Below are positions 1-5,621 of a stretch of 7,421 nt of DNA, one piece after another. Location: the NCBI GenBank assembly GCA_017387165.1, contig JAFOFS010000229.1:1-7421 (forward strand), read 5' to 3'. Below the pieces are notes generated by a model. The model searched no databases. It had not been told where the DNA came from and saw only the letters and a program-made list of their open reading frames with translations. Source of the stretch: Clostridia bacterium (GTDB lineage Bacteria; Bacillota; Clostridia; Oscillospirales; Acutalibacteraceae). Every line of letters begins with the position of its first letter. Position 1 is the stretch's first letter. The position numbers and the translations under genes were made by a program.

Positions 1-1
1 A

Positions 2-337
2 TCTTTGGATATGTCTATTGGCATGTACGGAAACGAATTGCTAAGTATATTTTCTGCACTAGCGGGAATTCTCTTTATCGTTGTGCTATCTAATTTTTTC
101 TCCATAAGACCGTTGCGCTATTTAGGACAAAACACAATGGTAATTTTCGCGTGGCATTCACGCATTCTGATTGTTCTTTTTGAGTTGATTTTCAATGCAT
201 TAGGGCTGTTTACATCGCAAAATGTACTCATCCTTTGTATCCGTGCCGCAATCATCTTTGTCGGCATTTTACTACTACTCATTCCTGCCACAGAGCTGAT
301 CAAGCGTACCAAAGTAAGAAAGTGGTTCGGTGTTTAA
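2..337 (+). CDS. Acyltransferase-3 family membrane protein, C-terminal fragment
   Basis: This is the tail of a multi-pass membrane protein whose start lies left of the window; the frame is open to the edge. About 111 residues are visible, with three hydrophobic segments followed by a short basic tail (KRTKVRKW). Between the first two segments is RYLGQNTMVIFAWHSRI, which resembles the 'LGKNSLxIYxLH' element near the C-terminus of acyltransferase-3 / fucose 4-O-acetylase-like proteins. Members of that family O-acylate surface sugars, peptidoglycan or other envelope polymers at the membrane. The substrate cannot be told from this fragment. The DNA is clearly AT-rich (67 G+C in the first 180 bases, 37%) against about 60% in genes to the right, which suggests a transferred surface-polysaccharide gene. 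The family call is fairly sure; the exact role is unknown. Confidence 0.72.
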   Translation, partial: SLDMSIGMYGNELLSIFSALAGILFIVVLSNFFSIRPLRYLGQNTMVIFAWHSRILIVLFELIFNALGLFTSQNVLILCIRAAIIFVGILLLLIPATELIKRTKVRKWFGV

Positions 338-394
338 AACTAAAAAGAAAAGAAGCGCGGTGGATCGCCATCGCGCTTCTTTTTATTTTAGTTT
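337..394. terminator. Long bidirectional intrinsic terminator
   Basis: The perfect core pairs 348-359 (AAAAGAAGCGCG) with 372-383 (CGCGCTTCTTTT). Four further inner pairs (360-363 with 368-371, one of them G-U) close on the tetraloop ATCG. Outside the core, after one G-U pair and one A-A mismatch, nine more pairs join 337-345 to 386-394. T-rich flanks occur on both strands, so the hairpin can terminate the left acyltransferase gene (+) and the convergent amidohydrolase gene (-). Its arms include the last base of one stop codon and the whole end of the other gene. Confidence 0.9.
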
Positions 395-1558
395 CAGCCA
401 TTCGGTGGCGGTGGAGGCGAGGAGGGCGGAGCCGATGGGCAGCACAGCGTCGTCAAAAACCAGTTCCGGATGGTGCAAGGGGTGCGGATTTCCCTTTTCG
501 GCGGCAGAAAGCGCCACCATAACGGTCGGAATTTTGCGGCTGACGTACGCAAAGTCCTCCGAGCCGCCCCGAATACTGTTGCCGCCAAAGTCGGCAGCGG
601 ACACGGTGCGGGATTTTCCGAGCAGGTCGGTGGCGGTTTGCAGCGCCAATGCCACCATTTTGGGGTCGTTGACCAGCGCCGGGCAGCCGCTGTCAAAGGT
701 GACCGAGGCGGTGGCGCGTCCGGCCGAAGCGGTCAGCGAGCTGATCGCTGACAGTCGTGTTTTGATATAGGCGCGCTGTTCATCCGAAAAGGCACGCAGG
801 CTTCCCTTCAGTTCGGCGCGATCCGCAATGACGTTGGCGGCTTCACCTGCGTGGAAGCTGCCGATTGACAGCACCGCTCCGCTGCCTGCCGGGCATTCCG
901 CCGCCACCAAGCCGTTTAACGCGGTGACGATCTTGGCTGCCGCCGCCAAGGCATCGATCCCATTTTGCGGTGAAGAGCCGTGACAGCTTTTCCCCTGCAC
1001 CGTTACGGTGAAGAAATCCGCAGACGGCGCGCCGATACCGCCTTGCGGCACCACCACCGTGCCGCAGGGCAGCGGCACTCCTGCCATTACGTGCAGCATC
1101 ATACCGGCCGAAACGCCCTCCAGTACGCCGTTTTCGATCATATCCTTGGCGCCGCTGAGCGTTTCCTCTGCCGGTTGGAACATCAAGCGCACACTGCCGT
1201 TCCATTCTCCCTCGTGCCGCTTCAGCAAGCGAGCCGCGCCAAGCAGCATCGCGGTGTGCATATCGTGGCCGCAGGCGTGCATATTGCCGGTTTCCGACAC
1301 ATACGGCAGATCGGTCTGTTCTGTAATCGGGAGCGCATCCATATCCGCTCGCAGCAGAAAGCAGGGGCCTCCGCTGCCGATGGTGGCGGTCAAGCCGGCT
1401 TTTCCGCACCTTTCCGGCCGAATGCCCATCCCCTCCAGCGCTTGTCCCACCGTTTCCAGCGTTTTGGTCAGTTCAAATCCAACCTCCGCGCATCGATGCA
1501 GGCGATGGCGCCATTCTGCCTGCTCCTTCCATTCTTTTGCTTCTTCCAGCCAATTCAT
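383..1558 (-). CDS. M20 family (M20D-type) metallo-amidohydrolase
   Basis: A complete 391-residue cytoplasmic protein of the normal length for the family, with no signal peptide. It resembles N-acyl-L-amino acid amidohydrolases, hippurate hydrolases and IAA-amino-acid hydrolases, which remove an acyl group from an amino acid using a two-metal centre. Visible motifs are RHRLHRCAEVGFE (17-29), LLRADMDALP (68-77), HACGHDMH (94-101), QPAEET (128-133), LHV (155-157), the dimerisation/lid region starting GKSCHGSSP (189-197), and HPLHHPE near 359-365. Predicted metal ligands and catalytic residues are Cys96, His98, Glu131/Glu132, His156 and His362/His363, all present. The ATG start follows a strong GAAAGGAGG site at 1567-1575. 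It reads divergently from the DUF4250 gene and ends in a terminator shared with the left neighbour. Family is certain; the substrate is not, and peptide, acyl-amino acid or conjugated-amide hydrolysis are all possible. Confidence 0.93.
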   Translation of the reverse strand: MNWLEEAKEWKEQAEWRHRLHRCAEVGFELTKTLETVGQALEGMGIRPERCGKAGLTATIGSGGPCFLLRADMDALPITEQTDLPYVSETGNMHACGHDMHTAMLLGAARLLKRHEGEWNGSVRLMFQPAEETLSGAKDMIENGVLEGVSAGMMLHVMAGVPLPCGTVVVPQGGIGAPSADFFTVTVQGKSCHGSSPQNGIDALAAAAKIVTALNGLVAAECPAGSGAVLSIGSFHAGEAANVIADRAELKGSLRAFSDEQRAYIKTRLSAISSLTASAGRATASVTFDSGCPALVNDPKMVALALQTATDLLGKSRTVSAADFGGNSIRGGSEDFAYVSRKIPTVMVALSAAEKGNPHPLHHPELVFDDAVLPIGSALLASTATEWLKLK

Positions 1559-1580
1559 ACAAACGGCCTCCTTTCGTTAT

Positions 1581-1606
1581 TATCATACCACTTGACAGGC
1601 GTGATA
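1581..1606. promoter_or_regulatory. Imperfect dyad, possible operator between divergent genes
   Basis: TATCAnnCC at 1581-1589 is mirrored by GGnnTGATA at 1598-1606 with an 8-bp centre. Seven of nine positions per arm are symmetric. It lies between and over both candidate -10 elements, where a dimeric repressor could block both divergent genes. This is an inference from symmetry and position; no regulator is encoded in the window. Confidence 0.3.
1582..1590 (-). promoter_or_regulatory. Extended -10 promoter candidate for the amidohydrolase gene
   Basis: Read on the minus strand the sequence is TGGTATGAT, an extended -10 (TGn followed by TATGAT). No good -35 is present: the hexamer 17 bp upstream is ATTATA, 3 of 6 matches. 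Transcription would start near 1575, just before the strong ribosome binding site, giving a leader of only about 17 bases. That very short leader is the main reason for doubt. Confidence 0.35.
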
Positions 1607-1610
1607 TAAT
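1602..1610 (+). promoter_or_regulatory. Extended -10 promoter for the DUF4250 gene
   Basis: TGATATAAT is a perfect extended -10 (TG, one base, TATAAT). The -35 position (1582-1587, ATCATA) matches only 3 of 6, which is usual for extended -10 promoters. Transcription would start near 1617, about 25 bases before the ATG at 1642, leaving room for the AAAAGGAG ribosome binding site at 1626-1633. Confidence 0.55.
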
Positions 1611-1641
1611 AACAAAAGAATGACCAAAAGGAGAATTTTTT

Positions 1642-1830
1642 ATGAACTTACCGAACGATCCCATTATGCTGCTTTCCGTTGTCAATATGCGTTTGCGTGA
1701 CAGCGGCGACAGCTTTGACGAGCTGTGCTGCTGCGCCGATTGCGATCCGCAGCAGGTGCAGCAGAAACTTGGGCAAATCGGCTATATTTATGACCGTGAG
1801 GTCAATCAATTTGTACGCGGAAATATTTGA
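1642..1830 (+). CDS. DUF4250 family small protein
   Basis: A complete 62-residue protein. The N-terminal MNLPNDPIMLLSVVNMRLRD followed by SFDELC and the C-terminal IGYIYDREVNQF match my memory of the DUF4250 family, short cytoplasmic proteins common in Clostridia and some other anaerobes with no known function. The predicted fold is short helices (residues 7-19 and 36-46) with a final Tyr/Phe-containing segment. The ATG has a good AAAAGGAG site eight bases upstream. Odd here is CCCADC at residues 29-34, four cysteines in six residues; I expect only the first to be common in the family. It has its own extended -10 promoter, and its stop codon lies inside the -35 of the next gene, so read-through into that gene is possible because no terminator intervenes. 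Confidence 0.85.
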   Translation: MNLPNDPIMLLSVVNMRLRDSGDSFDELCCCADCDPQQVQQKLGQIGYIYDREVNQFVRGNI

Positions 1831-1855
1831 AATTTCTGTCGAATTCGTGTATAAT
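1827..1855 (+). promoter_or_regulatory. Sigma-A-type promoter for the MATE-FprA transcript
   Basis: TTGAAA at 1827-1832 and TATAAT at 1850-1855 are separated by exactly 17 bp: five of six and six of six matches to the vegetative consensus. Transcription should begin near 1862, giving a leader of about 29 bases with purine-rich AGAAGGACAGGA before the ATG at 1891. The -35 overlaps the TGA stop (1828-1830) of the DUF4250 gene. Confidence 0.78.
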
Positions 1856-1890
1856 ATAAGGTAGAATTTATCAGAAGGACAGGATCGGTT

Positions 1891-3312
1891 ATGGACACGG
1901 TTATTCCGCATCACGAAAATCCGCTGGGTGTACGGCCTATTCCGCAGCTGCTGCGGCAATTCGCCGTTCCCAGTATCGTGGCAATGCTGGTTTCGGCTAT
2001 TTACAACATCGTTGACCAGTTTTTCATTGGTCACAACGTCGGTGAGCTTGGCAACGCCGCCACCAACATCGCTTTCCCGCTCGCCAACGCTTGCACCGCC
2101 GTTTCCTTGCTGCTGGGCATCGGCGCTTCGGCGGCTTTTAATTTGGCAATGGGGCGCAAAGAGCACAAGAAAGCGCCGTATTTCATCGGCAACGCCGTGT
2201 CGCTCTTGTTTCTCGGCGGTCTGCTGATCGGCAGCATCGCGCTGTTCTTCTTAGAACCGATGCTCCGCCTGTTCGGTGCTTCGGCAGCGGTGCTGCCGTA
2301 CGCGAAGGAGTACGTCAGCGTAACCGCGATCGGATTTCCGTTCCTGGTATTATCGGTCGGCGGCGCGCATCTGATTCGCGCAGACGGACGTCCGCAGATG
2401 TCCATGATCTGCAACATCGTCGGTGCGGTCATCAATACGGTGCTGGATGCGTGGTTTGTGACCAAGGACGGTTTCGGACTGGATCTCGGTATGAAGGGCG
2501 CCGCTTGGGCGACGGTCATCGGTCAGATCTGCTCGGCTGTTTTGGTGGCGTTTTATATCGTCCGTTTCCGGACGGTCAAGCTCAAATGGAAGCACTTCGT
2601 TCCGCAAATCCGTCGGATCGGCACGGTGGCGGCTCTCGGTATGTCCTCGTTCTTTAACCAGCTCGCCATGATGGTCATTCAGATCGTGCTGAACAACTCG
2701 CTCGGTCGCTACGGCGCTATGTCGGTGTTCGGCGAGGATACGCCGGTCGCCTGCGCCGGTATCGTCATCAAGGTGGCGCAGTTGTTCTTCGCGGTGTGCA
2801 TCGGTTTGGCACAGGGAATGCAGCCCATCGTCAGCTTCAACTACGGCGCGAAGCAATACAAGCGCGTGCGGGACGTGTTCAAGCTCACCTGCCTTTGCGC
2901 GTTGTGCATTTCGATCGTGGCGGAATTGCTGTTTCTGTTTGCTCCCGTCCCGATCATCAGCCTGTTCAGCAAAGGCGATGAGGGCACCGGCTACATTCAG
3001 TTTGCCTCGATGTATTTCCGCGTCTATCTGATGTTTACGTTTATCAACTTCGTTCAGCCGATGAGCTCCACCTTCTTTACCGCCATCGGCAAGGCCATCA
3101 AGGGAACCTTCCTCTCACTGACCCGTCAGATCATTTTCCTGCTGCCGCTGATCGTGGTGTTACCGCTTCTGCTGCAGCAGCCGGAGCTCAAGATCTACGG
3201 TGTGGTCGCGGCGGCGCCCATCGCCGACTTTGCGGCGTTGTGCTGTGCCTCGCTGATGCTCGCAGGCGAGTGGAAAAATCTCAAGCGGTTGGAAGCCGCA
3301 ACATTGCAATAA
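1891..3312 (+). CDS. MATE family multidrug/cation efflux transporter (MepA-like)
   Basis: A complete 473-residue inner-membrane protein with about twelve hydrophobic segments in two similar halves, as expected for MATE exporters, which expel cationic drugs and other compounds in exchange for Na+ or H+. Family marks are FAVPSIVAMLVSAIYNIVDQ (24-43) with FFIG after it, RADGRPQ (163-169), NTVLDAWF (182-189), GMKGAAWATVIGQ (200-212), GLAQGMQPIVSFNYGAK (305-321) at the start of a second-half helix, and TRQIIFLLPL (411-420). The QP.. SFNYGAK and LDxxF patterns fit the MepA-like branch. Length is slightly above the usual 450 residues because of a hydrophilic N-terminus (MDTVIPHHENPLG). It has its own strong promoter and is followed 13 bp later by the flavodiiron gene. 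The exported substrate cannot be inferred. Confidence 0.93.
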   Translation: MDTVIPHHENPLGVRPIPQLLRQFAVPSIVAMLVSAIYNIVDQFFIGHNVGELGNAATNIAFPLANACTAVSLLLGIGASAAFNLAMGRKEHKKAPYFIGNAVSLLFLGGLLIGSIALFFLEPMLRLFGASAAVLPYAKEYVSVTAIGFPFLVLSVGGAHLIRADGRPQMSMICNIVGAVINTVLDAWFVTKDGFGLDLGMKGAAWATVIGQICSAVLVAFYIVRFRTVKLKWKHFVPQIRRIGTVAALGMSSFFNQLAMMVIQIVLNNSLGRYGAMSVFGEDTPVACAGIVIKVAQLFFAVCIGLAQGMQPIVSFNYGAKQYKRVRDVFKLTCLCALCISIVAELLFLFAPVPIISLFSKGDEGTGYIQFASMYFRVYLMFTFINFVQPMSSTFFTAIGKAIKGTFLSLTRQIIFLLPLIVVLPLLLQQPELKIYGVVAAAPIADFAALCCASLMLAGEWKNLKRLEAATLQ

Positions 3313-3317
3313 AGGAG
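3311..3317 (+). promoter_or_regulatory. Ribosome binding site deciding the FprA start
   Basis: AAAGGAG lies eight bases before the ATG at 3326 and overlaps the TAA stop of the MATE gene. A GTG at 3317 in the same frame shares the last G of this site, so it cannot use it; the ATG at 3326 is the better start. Confidence 0.85.
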
Positions 3318-3325
3318 TGTACAGG

Positions 3326-4477
3326 ATGTTTATTTCACAGGATATTCGCTATATCGGCGTCAACGATCACGACATCGATCTGTTCGAGGGTCAGTTTGAC
3401 GTTCCAAACGGTATGGCCTACAATTCTTACGTTATTCTGGACGAGAAGATCGCGGTTATGGATACGGTCGATCGCCGTTTCGGTGAACAGTGGTTTTCCG
3501 CTTTGCAGGCGGAGCTGGGCGGACGTACTCCCGACTATCTCATCGTGCAGCACATGGAGCCGGATCATTCCGCGCATATCGCGCAGTTTATGGAGCGGTA
3601 TCCGCAGGCGGGTATCGTCGCCTCCGCCGGTGCATTCAATATGATCAAAAACGTCTACGGTACCGATTATGCCGACCGCAAGACGGTGGTGACCGACGGC
3701 AGTTCACTGTCCCTCGGTAAACATACGCTGGTGTTCATCACCGCACCGATGGTGCATTGGCCCGAGGTCATTATGACCTACGATTCCACCGATAAGGTGC
3801 TGTTTTCCGCCGACGGCTTCGGCAAGTTCGGCGCGTTGGATACGGAGGAGGACTGGGCGTGTGAGGCGCGCCGTTACTACTTCGGTATCGTCGGCAAGTT
3901 CGGCGCACAGGTGCAGGCGGTGCTGAAGAAGGCGGCAGCGCTGAACATTCAGACCATCTGCCCGCTGCACGGACCGATCTTGAGCGAAAACCTTGCCTAT
4001 TATCTCAATCTCTACAATATTTGGTCGTCCTACGGCGTAGAGAGCGACGGCGTGGTCATCGCCTACACCTCGGTGTACGGCAGCACCAAGCAGGCGGCTC
4101 TTCTGCTGGCAGACAAGCTCCGCGAAAAGGGTTGCCCGAAGGTGACGGTGACCGACCTCGCCCGTGAGGATATGCACGAGGCGGTGGAGGATGCGTTCCG
4201 TTACGGCAAGCTGGTGCGTGCCACCACCACCTATAACGGGGAGATCTTCCCGTTTATGCGGCATTTCATCGACAACCTCGTGGAGCGCAAGTACCAAAAC
4301 CGTACGGTGGCGCTGATCGAAAACGGTATGTGGGCGCCGACCGCCGGAAAGGTGATGCAGAAGCTGCTCGAGGGCGCAAGCGGTATTACCTACGCCGCAA
4401 CGCAGGTCAAGCTCAAGGGCGCAGTCAACGCCGAGGTCGAGGCGCAGCTCGACGCGCTGGCGGAAGAATTGAAGTAA
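3326..4477 (+). CDS. fprA: FprA-type A-class flavodiiron protein (NO/O2 reductase)
   Basis: A complete 383-residue soluble protein that uses a diiron centre and FMN to reduce O2 to water and/or NO to N2O, protecting anaerobes. Residues 1-240 form the metallo-beta-lactamase-like domain. The motif HMEPDH gives His76, Glu78 and Asp80; the remaining iron ligands are His144 (VHWPE), Asp163 (SADGFG) and His215 (PLHGP), so all six expected ligands are present. Residues 242-380 form a flavodoxin-like domain with the FMN phosphate loop YTSVYGSTKQ (247-256) and a second flavin-contact region around TTYNGEIFPF (301-310). There is no C-terminal rubredoxin or flavin reductase domain, so it is the short class A form and needs a separate electron donor such as rubredoxin, not seen here. 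It is probably co-transcribed with the MATE gene upstream, and ends in a strong terminator. Start chosen by the site at 3311-3317. Confidence 0.95.
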   Translation: MFISQDIRYIGVNDHDIDLFEGQFDVPNGMAYNSYVILDEKIAVMDTVDRRFGEQWFSALQAELGGRTPDYLIVQHMEPDHSAHIAQFMERYPQAGIVASAGAFNMIKNVYGTDYADRKTVVTDGSSLSLGKHTLVFITAPMVHWPEVIMTYDSTDKVLFSADGFGKFGALDTEEDWACEARRYYFGIVGKFGAQVQAVLKKAAALNIQTICPLHGPILSENLAYYLNLYNIWSSYGVESDGVVIAYTSVYGSTKQAALLLADKLREKGCPKVTVTDLAREDMHEAVEDAFRYGKLVRATTTYNGEIFPFMRHFIDNLVERKYQNRTVALIENGMWAPTAGKVMQKLLEGASGITYAATQVKLKGAVNAEVEAQLDALAEELK

Positions 4478-4478
4478 G

Positions 4479-4514
4479 AAAAAATCCGATGGGAAGTTTC
4501 CCATCGGATTTTTT
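4479..4514. terminator. Bidirectional intrinsic terminator between fprA and cotJC
   Basis: Bases 4479-4495 and 4498-4514 are perfectly complementary: AATCCGATGGGAA pairs with TTCCCATCGGATT, extended by four A-T pairs, around a two-base centre that in practice opens to GGG-AAGTTT-CCC. Runs of T follow on both strands, so it serves fprA (+) and the convergent cotJ operon (-), whose last stop codon is 14 bp away. Confidence 0.92.
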
Positions 4515-4527
4515 TGCCTGTTGTTTC

Positions 4528-5127
4528 TTATTTCGGGTCATACGACGGATTGAAAGCGTAGACGTTACGGCAGTCGAGTGAATCGACAACGCTCTCCAAC
4601 CCCTCACCGAAGCGCTGGTAGTGCACAATCTCGCGTTCACGCAGGAATTTCAGCGGTTCACGGATATCGGGATCGTCGATCAGGCGCAGCAGGTTGTCGT
4701 AGGTGGTACGGGCTTTCTGCTCCGCCGCCAGATCCTCGTGCAGATCGGTGATCGGGTCGCCCTTGGAGGCGATATACGCCGCCGTCCACGGCACACCGCT
4801 TGCGGCGACCGGATACACGCCGAGGGTGTGGTCGGTGAAATACTTGTCAAAGCCGGAGGCCTTGATCTGCTCGGGGGTCAGACCCTTGGTGAGCTGGTAC
4901 ACCATCGCCGAGATCATTTCCAAGTGGCCGAGCTCTTCGGTCGCGACGTCGGTTAAAAGCCCTTTCAGTTTGCCGTTCGGCATGGTGTAGCGCTGGGACA
5001 AATACCGCAGCGAAGCACCGAGTTCACCGTCCGGTCCGCCGTACTGCGAGATGATGATCTGCGCTGCCCGCGGATCGGGATTTTTGATCTTCACGGGAAA
5101 TTGCAGTTTTTTATCGTATTGCCACAT
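4528..5127 (-). CDS. cotJC: CotJC, manganese-catalase-like spore coat protein
   Basis: A complete 199-residue protein of the Mn-catalase/CotJC family, third gene of the cotJ operon. All dimanganese ligands of the family appear with the expected spacing: Glu35 (GELGASLRY), Glu65 and His68 (ATEELGHLEM), Glu136 (DLAAEQKAR) and His169 (REIVHYQRF). The last two are 33 residues apart, as in the Lactobacillus plantarum enzyme (Glu148/His181). It lacks the long C-terminal extension of full-size Mn catalases, as is normal for CotJC. In Bacillus subtilis the CotJ proteins are made in the mother cell and sit in the inner spore coat; H2O2 breakdown by this protein is likely from the ligands but is inference. 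The ATG touches the TGA of cotJB directly (TGAATG), so translation is probably coupled; GGAAGGGGG at 5138-5146 is the ribosome binding site. Confidence 0.95.
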   Translation of the reverse strand: MWQYDKKLQFPVKIKNPDPRAAQIIISQYGGPDGELGASLRYLSQRYTMPNGKLKGLLTDVATEELGHLEMISAMVYQLTKGLTPEQIKASGFDKYFTDHTLGVYPVAASGVPWTAAYIASKGDPITDLHEDLAAEQKARTTYDNLLRLIDDPDIREPLKFLREREIVHYQRFGEGLESVVDSLDCRNVYAFNPSYDPK

Positions 5128-5388
5128 TCAGCAGCATCCCCCTTCCAGATCCCACGGCCACGGGTCATCCACCCACGACCAAACGTCCGAATCCGCATGC
5201 ATCGAAGTGCCGTAATAGTCACCGAAGCGCGACTCGTACATCGTCAGCAGTTCCTTTCGTTCCGCCATCAAGCGCAAGCGATGCTCCACCGCTTCTTCGC
5301 AGTCGGGATGGGTATCCAGAAACAGATGCAGTTCCCACATCGAAAATTCCACCGCCGCAATGCGGCGGCGCAGCGTGGCTTTATCCAC
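5128..5388 (-). CDS. cotJB: CotJB spore coat protein
   Basis: A complete 86-residue protein from a GTG start. It shows the CotJB pattern: an N-terminal amphipathic helix, LFLDTHPDCEEA (22-33), a charged helix through about residue 55, then RFGDYYG and the Trp-rich end WSWVDDPWPWDLEGG (70-84). The protein is a partner of CotJA and CotJC in the spore coat; its biochemical role is not known. It finishes with two adjacent cysteines. A GTG three codons upstream (5397) overlaps the GGGAGG ribosome binding site, so I chose the GTG at 5388, which sits eight bases after that site and overlaps the end of cotJA by eight bases (GTGGATAA). That overlap and the abutting cotJC start indicate coupled translation of all three genes. 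Confidence 0.92.
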   Translation of the reverse strand: MDKATLRRRIAAVEFSMWELHLFLDTHPDCEEAVEHRLRLMAERKELLTMYESRFGDYYGTSMHADSDVWSWVDDPWPWDLEGGCC

Positions 5389-5605
5389 AGCGGACACCTC
5401 CCAGCGGTTTATTCAGTTCGGGAAACAGCGTGCCGAACAGATACGCTTCCTCGACGCCGTAGGTGGCGCCGAGCGTTTGGGGCAACACTTCCGCCACGAC
5501 CATCAGCGTATCGCAGGCAGGACGGGGCTCACCGACGCAGGGGGCAGCGGAACGCGGCGTGACGACCGAACGACACCGCATACCGCAATAGTTCATACGA
5601 TTCAT
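5381..5605 (-). CDS. cotJA: CotJA-like spore coat associated protein, cysteine-rich
   Basis: A complete 74-residue protein and first gene of the operon. Its C-terminal half, LPQTLGATYGVEEAYLFGTL followed by FPELNKP (41-67), carries the CotJA signature of a short 'xxEA(L/Y)xxGTLxPxLxxP' segment. The N-terminal half is divergent: CotJA proteins usually have a Pro/Tyr-rich start, whereas here there are cysteines at 7, 11, 23 and 31, plus one at 73. In Bacillus subtilis CotJA is needed for CotJC to assemble into the coat, so the same partnership is expected. The ATG at 5605 was chosen because AAAGGAG lies nine bases upstream; a GTG start at 5644 would add 13 residues but has no such site. Position first in cotJABC supports the name despite the altered N-terminus. 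Confidence 0.85.
   Translation of the reverse strand: MNRMNYCGMRCRSVVTPRSAAPCVGEPRPACDTLMVVAEVLPQTLGATYGVEEAYLFGTLFPELNKPLGGVRCG
5397..5402 (-). promoter_or_regulatory. Ribosome binding site deciding the cotJB start
   Basis: On the minus strand GGGAGG lies eight bases before the GTG at 5388. The in-frame GTG at 5397 overlaps the site itself and is unlikely to be used. The site is inside the end of cotJA. Confidence 0.75.
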
Positions 5606-5614
5606 TGACGCTAA

Positions 5615-5621
5615 CTCCTTT
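5615..5621 (-). promoter_or_regulatory. Ribosome binding site deciding the cotJA start
   Basis: AAAGGAG on the minus strand, nine bases before the ATG at 5605. It rules in that start over the in-frame GTG at 5644 and the ATG at 5596. The operon promoter should lie in 5622-5674; a mother-cell sigma-E promoter is expected from Bacillus, but I could not identify a convincing one. Confidence 0.85.

Noticed and set aside
1592..1597. Perfect TTGACA -35 box (+ strand) before the DUF4250 gene
   Set aside because: The only good -10 (TATAAT at 1605) is just 7 bp away, and 17 bp downstream there is only A-rich sequence without a -10. It is more likely the centre of the dyad than a -35.
980..1609. Open frames on the + strand opposite the amidohydrolase
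   Set aside because: Two overlapping antisense frames with compositionally biased products and no good ribosome binding site. The minus-strand M20 protein has all family motifs and explains the region.
3317..3325. FprA start at GTG 3317
   Set aside because: The GTG overlaps the AAAGGAG site. The ATG at 3326 has ideal spacing, and FprA proteins normally begin close to this point.
3704..4504. Open frame on the - strand opposite fprA
   Set aside because: Antisense of a complete, well-conserved flavodiiron gene; the product is Leu/His/Arg-rich without motifs, and its start lies inside the fprA terminator region.
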